A stretch of DNA of 18,030 nucleotides, taken from assembly GCA_022448705.1 (NCBI GenBank), contig JAKUUF010000019.1, positions 1 through 18,030 of the forward strand. Direction: 5' to 3'. The notes below the pieces were generated by a model, which searched no databases, was not told the DNA's origin, and worked only from the letters and a program-made list of their open reading frames with translations. The position numbers and the translations under genes are program-made. Below, piece after piece: positions 13,538 to 18,030 of the stretch (the stretch's first letter is position 1; each line of letters opens with the position of its first letter). The stretch comes from SAR324 cluster bacterium (GTDB taxonomy: Bacteria; SAR324; NAC60-12).

Positions 13538-15997
13538 ATGAATAAAATCGAGAATTTATCAGTTGAACAAAACAAGATTTTAGAGGAAGAACAGCAACTT
13601 CTGCTGCAAGTGAAACAAGGTTTGTTGATGCATGCTGCTGAAGAGAAAAAAGGGGAAATAAGTAAATCACAATTGGAAAATATAATTGAACTTCGTGATT
13701 CTCTTTCGGAGACTCTTCCTGAGGATGTACCTGCGGTCATGGCACAAATGGAACGTATGTTACTGCTTCACACTCAACAGGATTCGCAGAACACAGATGT
13801 CAGCTTCAACCTTGACACTCCATATTTTGCACATATCCGTCTGAGAGAAAACGAACGTGACCGTGATTTACTGATAGGGAACCAAAACTGCTTTTCCACA
13901 CACTTGCCCTGTTCGATTGTTGACTGGAAAAACGCACCAATAAGTAAAATTTTTTATAGATATCGCGAAGGAGAAGAATATGTTGAAGACATAGGTGAGC
14001 GTGAGATAGAAGGAGTGCTGGTAACCAGAAGAATGTTACTCATAGAGAATGGCACTCTTATGAGGATAAACTGGCCTGGGGGAGTATTAGAAAATTATTC
14101 ACCAGATTCAAAAAATTCTAAAAAATGGCATTTAATTACTCACAAAATACCACGATTGGAAAGTGGACAAGAAAATAATCTGGATGAATTTCAATCATAT
14201 GAAGATCAGGGAAATAAGTCAAAAACAACTGCAAGGAAAAATTTTTCAGGATACAGAGTTGACAAACACCTAAGACAAATTACTGCACTTGTCGATCCAC
14301 AGCAATTCGAAATTATAACACATTCTGAATCCGGAATAGTTTTGATTCAGGGTGGTGCAGGTTCAGGAAAAACTACAGTTGCGCTTCACAGACTGGCATA
14401 TTTGATGTCAAATAAACCCCAGTATTTTAGACCGAAAACTGTGCTACCTATAGTTTTCGGTCCCGCTTTAGCAAACTATATGTCAAAAGTTTTACCTGCA
14501 TTGGGCGTTAATGGAGTGAGACCCCGGACGTATCATAAATGGGTATCAGGCCTGCGACGTCGTGCTTTGCCGGAACTGCCTGGGAATTATGCCGAAAATA
14601 CTCCAATGGACGTAATTGAATTAAAACGTCATCCATTGTGGCTTGAATACTATCGAGAAGAAGTACAGAAACGGACAAATAATTACAGGGAATTATTTGA
14701 AGAAAAACTCTCAAAAGTTGAAGGAGTAGAACTGGTGCTGAAGGCATGGGACTCAATGAAGGACGTACCTTTAATTCCCCGTTTAATTCGTTTGCTGCAC
14801 TGGTCAAAGGGTGAATTTTCACTAAATAATATACCTAAGCTTTCCAGCATTAGAATGGAGAAACAACTTGAAAATCTATTGGAACAAGCTTTTCCTGAAT
14901 TGCAGGAAGCACCCCATATATTGACAACTCAAATTTGGAACGATTGTCTTGTACGTAAAGAATTGTTATTTGAAACAGTGGAGAAGCTCGCTCCTGGAGA
15001 ATTTAGTGAAACACAACTTACCAGTGTTTGCACATGGGCAGTAAGACAATATCAAAAACGTCAGGAACTGGAAGAAGCTTTAGTAGCTGAGCAGGGAGCA
15101 CCATCTGATGAGCATCAAGATTTAGAATCTGATAAGTTGAATTTTATGGATGAGAAATCTTATTTAGATGAAGAAGATGATACACTTTTGCTTTTACTTT
15201 TCCAGCTTCTGATGGGGCCCATCAAACGTAAAAACGGCAGTCAGCTTCTCTACACACATTTGATGCTGGATGAGGCTCAGGATTTTGGTGCACTTGAGTT
15301 TCAACTTTTGGTTAGTCTGACTCCTGCAAATAGGATTAGTGTTACATTGGCAGGAGATTTGGACCAGCGAATAATGCTCGGGCGTAAAAATGAAACATGG
15401 GAAGAGTCTTTGGGCCATCTGACTTTGCCAGACGGTTCAAAACCAGATGTAACCGCCTTAGAACCTTTAAAAATTGGTTATCGTTCAACACACGAAATCA
15501 TGATAGCGGCAAAAAATGTGATTGGGGAACATAGTGCGAACACAGAATGGCAGTCAACCCGTCATGGTGCTCCGGTCGATGTTTTCCGATTCAGGGAACG
15601 TGGGGCAATGATTGCCTTTCTTGCAGAAACATTGAATGATTTATCTATTCGTGAACCCCTTGCAAGTGTGGCTGTATTGACACGTACTCCTGAAGCAGCT
15701 GAATTAATTTATGAAGGTCTGAAGCTAACAGATCTTGCTGATTATCGTATTATCAGGGAACAGGAATTTACTTTCACTCCAGGTATTGATGTGACAGATA
15801 TAACGCAGACAAAAGGTCTGGAATTTGACTCAGTAATTATTGCTGATGCAGATGCTTCCACTTATGGTCCTGATATTCGTTCACGACAATTGCTTTATGT
15901 CGGCGTGACTCGTGCTTCGCACCAACTCTGGCTGCTGCATTGCGGTAATCCATCATCTTTGATTAAAGGGATCAAAGATGAATCGCAGCAAATTTGA
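13538..15997 (+). CDS. HelD-like superfamily 1 helicase (RNA polymerase recycling factor type)
   Basis: HelD proteins are UvrD-like ATPases that bind RNA polymerase and release it from stalled or post-termination complexes. The N-terminus is the HelD kind, not the UvrD/Rep kind: a helical, Glu/Gln-rich arm at about 1-80, then PYFAHIRL at 95-102 and IVDWKNAPISKIFYRY at 127-142, as in HelD (lVIDWRAPIaslFY). ATPase motifs follow: Walker A GGAGSGKTT at 272-280, DEAQDFG at 578-584, LAGDLDQRI at 604-612, IGYRST at 646-651 and the arginine-finger segment LYVGVTRASHQLWLL at 786-800. The 819 residues compare with 774 in B. subtilis HelD. The start chosen is ATG 13538, with AGAGGA at 13528-13533 overlapping the murA stop; TTG 13535 is less likely. 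A role in transcription is inferred from the family, and plain DNA helicase activity remains possible. Confidence 0.87.
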   Translation: MNKIENLSVEQNKILEEEQQLLLQVKQGLLMHAAEEKKGEISKSQLENIIELRDSLSETLPEDVPAVMAQMERMLLLHTQQDSQNTDVSFNLDTPYFAHIRLRENERDRDLLIGNQNCFSTHLPCSIVDWKNAPISKIFYRYREGEEYVEDIGEREIEGVLVTRRMLLIENGTLMRINWPGGVLENYSPDSKNSKKWHLITHKIPRLESGQENNLDEFQSYEDQGNKSKTTARKNFSGYRVDKHLRQITALVDPQQFEIITHSESGIVLIQGGAGSGKTTVALHRLAYLMSNKPQYFRPKTVLPIVFGPALANYMSKVLPALGVNGVRPRTYHKWVSGLRRRALPELPGNYAENTPMDVIELKRHPLWLEYYREEVQKRTNNYRELFEEKLSKVEGVELVLKAWDSMKDVPLIPRLIRLLHWSKGEFSLNNIPKLSSIRMEKQLENLLEQAFPELQEAPHILTTQIWNDCLVRKELLFETVEKLAPGEFSETQLTSVCTWAVRQYQKRQELEEALVAEQGAPSDEHQDLESDKLNFMDEKSYLDEEDDTLLLLLFQLLMGPIKRKNGSQLLYTHLMLDEAQDFGALEFQLLVSLTPANRISVTLAGDLDQRIMLGRKNETWEESLGHLTLPDGSKPDVTALEPLKIGYRSTHEIMIAAKNVIGEHSANTEWQSTRHGAPVDVFRFRERGAMIAFLAETLNDLSIREPLASVAVLTRTPEAAELIYEGLKLTDLADYRIIREQEFTFTPGIDVTDITQTKGLEFDSVIIADADASTYGPDIRSRQLLYVGVTRASHQLWLLHCGNPSSLIKGIKDESQQI

Positions 15998-16020
15998 GTT
16001 CAAAGAAATATAACATTAAA

Positions 16021-17286
16021 ATGCAGCCTATTATTAACAGTCAAATAAGTGAATTAAAAGAATCAGCAACATTATCAATTAATCAGCATGCGATAAAATT
16101 GCTTAATGAGGGCAAGAATATTTGTCACCTGGGATTTGGTGAATCTCCTTTTCCTGTGCCTGATCCAATGCAAACAGCCCTGAGGGAAAATTCGCATCGC
16201 AAGCAATATATTTCTGGTAGAGGATTACCAGAATTAAGAAAAGCAGTTGCTGATTTTTTTCAAACTCAATTTGGCTATAATTACACTGCTGAAAATATAT
16301 TTATTAGTCCAGGCAGTAAAGAGATGATTTTTCAGCATGTTTATCTGCTGGAAGGGCCACTAATGGTTCCATCGCCCAGTTGGGTCAGTTATGGTCCGCA
16401 GGCTGCGATCCGGTCGAAAACTTTCATTCCAATTCCTACTGACATAAATAACGGTTACAGGTTACAGGCCGAAGAGTTGGATAAAACATTTTCCAATCAA
16501 AGATTTCCACAATCTATTCTGATTTTAAATAATCCTAACAATCCAACTGGCAGTGTTCATTTACCTGAAGAATTAAGCGATTTAGCGGAAGTTTGCAGAA
16601 AACGCAGAGTGATTGTTATTTCTGATGAAATTTATGGACTGACAAAATTTGGGAAAAAACCCTTCGAAGGAATTGCTAAATATTATCCTGAAGGCACAAT
16701 CACTACAAGCGGCATTTCAAAGGCATTTTCTGCAGGGGGTTGGCGTCTTGGTTTTGCTATGATTCCGCATGAATTAGAAGAAATAGTGCCCGCACTTAGT
16801 GCATTTGTTAGTGAGACATTCAGTTGCGTGAGTGCTCCGGTACAGTATGGTGCTCTCGCCGCTTTCAAAAATTATGAATCCGTCAGGAACCATGTTGAGC
16901 TATGCCGTGATATACATGAAGCTGCAGGAGAATTTTTGCATCAAAGGTTTTTGGATATAGGGTTGAATTGTCCAAAACCTCAAGGGGCATTTTATTTGTT
17001 TCCGGATTTTGAAAATTATAAAGATAAACTGAACTCCCGAGGTATTCACTCAAGTACTGAATTAACGGAAAGTCTATTAAACGAAGCAGGAGTTGCCCTG
17101 CTTCCAGGTTCAGATTTTTATTTGCCCGATGAATTTCTCGGAGTACGTGTTGCCAGTGTGGATTATAATGGAGAACAGCTTCTGAAGGACTTCCCTGTGA
17201 GCTCAAAGCTAAATCAGGAGTTGAAAACCAGTCTCTTTCCTAAATTAGCTGATGCATGTGAAAGAATTGAAATGTGGCTTAAATAA
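16021..17286 (+). CDS. Class I/II pyridoxal-phosphate aminotransferase, substrate unknown
   Basis: A fold-type I PLP enzyme related to AspC. Motifs in order: LGFGESPFPVP at 37-47 (substrate-side loop), NNPNNPTG at 170-177, SDEIY at 201-205 with the Asp that pairs with the PLP ring nitrogen, and SGISKAFSAGGWRLG at 230-244 with Lys234 as the PLP Schiff base. The 421 residues fit the family. The substrate cannot be named; neutral or aromatic amino acids are as likely as aspartate. Start: ATG 16021 places the family N-terminus well. A TTG at 15994-15996 in the same frame would overlap the helicase stop codon and add nine residues, and would be translationally coupled; I could not exclude it. The gene is the third of the murA–helicase–aminotransferase run. 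Confidence 0.88.
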   Translation: MQPIINSQISELKESATLSINQHAIKLLNEGKNICHLGFGESPFPVPDPMQTALRENSHRKQYISGRGLPELRKAVADFFQTQFGYNYTAENIFISPGSKEMIFQHVYLLEGPLMVPSPSWVSYGPQAAIRSKTFIPIPTDINNGYRLQAEELDKTFSNQRFPQSILILNNPNNPTGSVHLPEELSDLAEVCRKRRVIVISDEIYGLTKFGKKPFEGIAKYYPEGTITTSGISKAFSAGGWRLGFAMIPHELEEIVPALSAFVSETFSCVSAPVQYGALAAFKNYESVRNHVELCRDIHEAAGEFLHQRFLDIGLNCPKPQGAFYLFPDFENYKDKLNSRGIHSSTELTESLLNEAGVALLPGSDFYLPDEFLGVRVASVDYNGEQLLKDFPVSSKLNQELKTSLFPKLADACERIEMWLK

Positions 17287-17353
17287 TAATCTCGCATTCC
17301 CAATACTCCCTTTAATATCAGTATGATGTGTGAATTAAATTAGCATAAATTTC

Positions 17354-17362
17354 TGATATAAC
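17354..17362 (+). promoter_or_regulatory. Possible extended -10 upstream of the bactofilin gene
   Basis: TGA-TATAAC (17354-17362) is an extended -10 with five of six consensus bases, but no -35 is apparent at the proper distance. It lies in the 190 bp gap after the aminotransferase gene, the longest gap in the window. That gap is AT-rich and shows no convincing terminator, RNA gene or reading frame. Confidence 0.25.
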
Positions 17363-17476
17363 TAAATATATCTTACCTCATTTAATTTTATTTTTTGCAG
17401 GAAAGAAATACGGGCACCTTTCATGCAAAATATCCTTTGATACCTCATTTTCAAAACAAAATACACAAGGTTTAAA

Positions 17477-17815
17477 ATGAAACTGGTTAAAGGATATCTG
17501 GGACCTGATTTTCAAATGGAAGGCAACCTTTCAAGCAGTGATAGCATAAGAATAGACGGCACTTACATTGGAATGGTGTCAAGTGAACATTCGGTAACAG
17601 TAGGTGCTTTGGGAAAAGTTAAAGGACAAATTGAGGCTCCTTTGATTCAAATAGATGGACTGGTTGAGGGTAAGCTAAAGGCCTCAAGGCTTTTAGAGGT
17701 TTTGAAAAATGCTCGAATAGAAGGTGACATTTTCACACCGTCCGGGGGGTTGAAATTTATGATTGGCGGAGAATTTAAGGGGAATTTTTTTGTGATTTCT
17801 ACAAGTCAGAACTGA
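17477..17815 (+). CDS. Bactofilin (small polymer-forming cytoskeletal protein)
   Basis: Bactofilins polymerise without nucleotide into right-handed beta-helical filaments and scaffold envelope enzymes, stalks or chromosome-segregation proteins, depending on species. The sequence shows the repeat pattern of the domain: GPDFQMEGNLSSSDSIRIDG near 9-28, then repeated short strands with Gly and Val/Ile at regular spacing (VGALGKVKGQIEA, IDGLVEGKLKA, NARIEGDIFT, IGGEFKGNF). At 112 residues it is little more than the core domain, with almost no tails. AAGG (17467-17470) lies six bases before the ATG. An independent unit is likely: a 190 bp gap before it and a hairpin terminator over its stop codon. 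Its filament partner is not evident, although murA is four genes upstream. Confidence 0.9.
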   Translation: MKLVKGYLGPDFQMEGNLSSSDSIRIDGTYIGMVSSEHSVTVGALGKVKGQIEAPLIQIDGLVEGKLKASRLLEVLKNARIEGDIFTPSGGLKFMIGGEFKGNFFVISTSQN

Positions 17816-17822
17816 CTTTTTT
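17803..17822 (+). terminator. Rho-independent terminator overlapping the bactofilin stop codon
   Basis: AAGTCA (17803-17808) and TGACTT (17813-17818) form a six-pair stem around GAAC, followed by T residues through 17822. The last codons and the TGA of the bactofilin gene form part of the hairpin. The stem is AT-rich, so strength is uncertain. No T run follows on the minus strand, so it acts, if at all, in the plus direction. Confidence 0.45.
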
Positions 17823-17843
17823 AAAACAATCAAAATTATAAAT

Positions 17844-18030
17844 TCAAACAGTCCGATTTGTAACAAGGGGATTTCCCTTTTGACTGTTATTCTGAGTCAC
17901 CTTTGCAGAAGGTGGCTGTGCTGTTTTTGCTAAAACTGGTGCAGATTCAGATAAAATTTTTCCTTCATGTTTTGCAGTTGAGGGCTGCGATACTGAGTTT
18001 GCAGTGTAAGGCTTAGGTGCTGGCTTATTG
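17844..18030 (-). CDS. 3' end of a minus-strand gene with a Pro/Ala/Ser-rich C-terminus (partial)
   Basis: Read on the minus strand from the window's right edge, an open frame of 61 codons ends in TGA at 17846-17844. The residues begin N-K-P-A-P-K-P-Y-T and continue with many Pro, Ala, Ser, Thr, Lys and Gln (for example APVLAKTAQPPSAK), ending VTNRTV. There is no hydrophobic or folded-looking segment, so this is probably a disordered tail. Evidence that it codes: the frame is open to the edge, and its end sits 28 bp from the convergent bactofilin gene. The family cannot be told from the tail alone; a membrane, LysM or other envelope protein is a guess only. Confidence 0.55.
   Translation of the reverse strand, partial: NKPAPKPYTANSVSQPSTAKHEGKILSESAPVLAKTAQPPSAKVTQNNSQKGNPLVTNRTV

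Noticed and set aside
13019..13740. Minus-strand frames across the murA–helicase junction
   Set aside because: Both covered genes are certain and the minus frames have no recognisable domain.
17287..17340. Possible terminator hairpin after the aminotransferase (AATACT...AGTAT)
   Set aside because: The stem is five AT-rich pairs around a long loop with no following T run.

Overview
This AT-rich window comes from a Gram-negative bacterium. The evidence is kdsB (Kdo activation for LPS), two predicted lipoproteins, a TatB-type translocase subunit, and a lipid-anchored C-terminal processing protease. All three standard stop codons (TAA, TAG, TGA) end clearly complete genes, and prfB carries the canonical RF2 frameshift at TGA, so the standard bacterial code applies. 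The mix of genes (bactofilin, HelD-like helicase, S41 protease with a long C-terminal extension, long-type GMP synthase) suggests a deltaproteobacterial-like or SAR324-like lineage. That placement is an impression, not a demonstrated assignment. No rRNA, tRNA, CRISPR array, insertion sequence or phage gene is visible, and no gap between genes exceeds about 190 bp.

Layout, left to right. (1) guaA (minus) runs off the left side. It is interrupted by an in-frame TAA exactly where the family has a Lys or Arg, and the conserved D-L-Y-K continues in frame after it. (2) Divergent from it is tatB (plus), followed after a gap rich in dyad symmetry by an orphan 84-residue single-span membrane protein. 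(3) A compact minus-strand operon follows: a lipoprotein of unknown function, a thiopurine-methyltransferase-family protein and kdsB. (4) Divergent from that operon are prfB (RF2, with programmed +1 frameshift) and yajQ (plus). (5) Convergent with yajQ is a 928-residue lipoprotein S41/PDZ protease with three apparent beta-sandwich modules at its C-terminus. (6) The plus-strand run then comprises an acyl-CoA/AMP-forming ligase, hflX, a tight murA–helD-like helicase–aminotransferase cluster, and a small bactofilin. (7) The last ~190 bp hold the 3' end of a minus-strand gene with a Pro/Ala/Ser-rich C-terminus.

Most genes are housekeeping: nucleotide synthesis, envelope synthesis (murA, kdsB, bactofilin), protein export and quality control (tatB, ctp), and translation or transcription rescue (prfB, hflX, HelD-like). 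I found no clear-cut new multi-gene system. The points that most deserve a second look are the nonsense codon in guaA, the Cys-to-Asp change at the fosfomycin target residue of MurA, the HelD-like RNA polymerase recycling helicase translated in close coupling with murA, the large C-terminal extension of the protease, and the dyads upstream of the orphan membrane protein and of murA.
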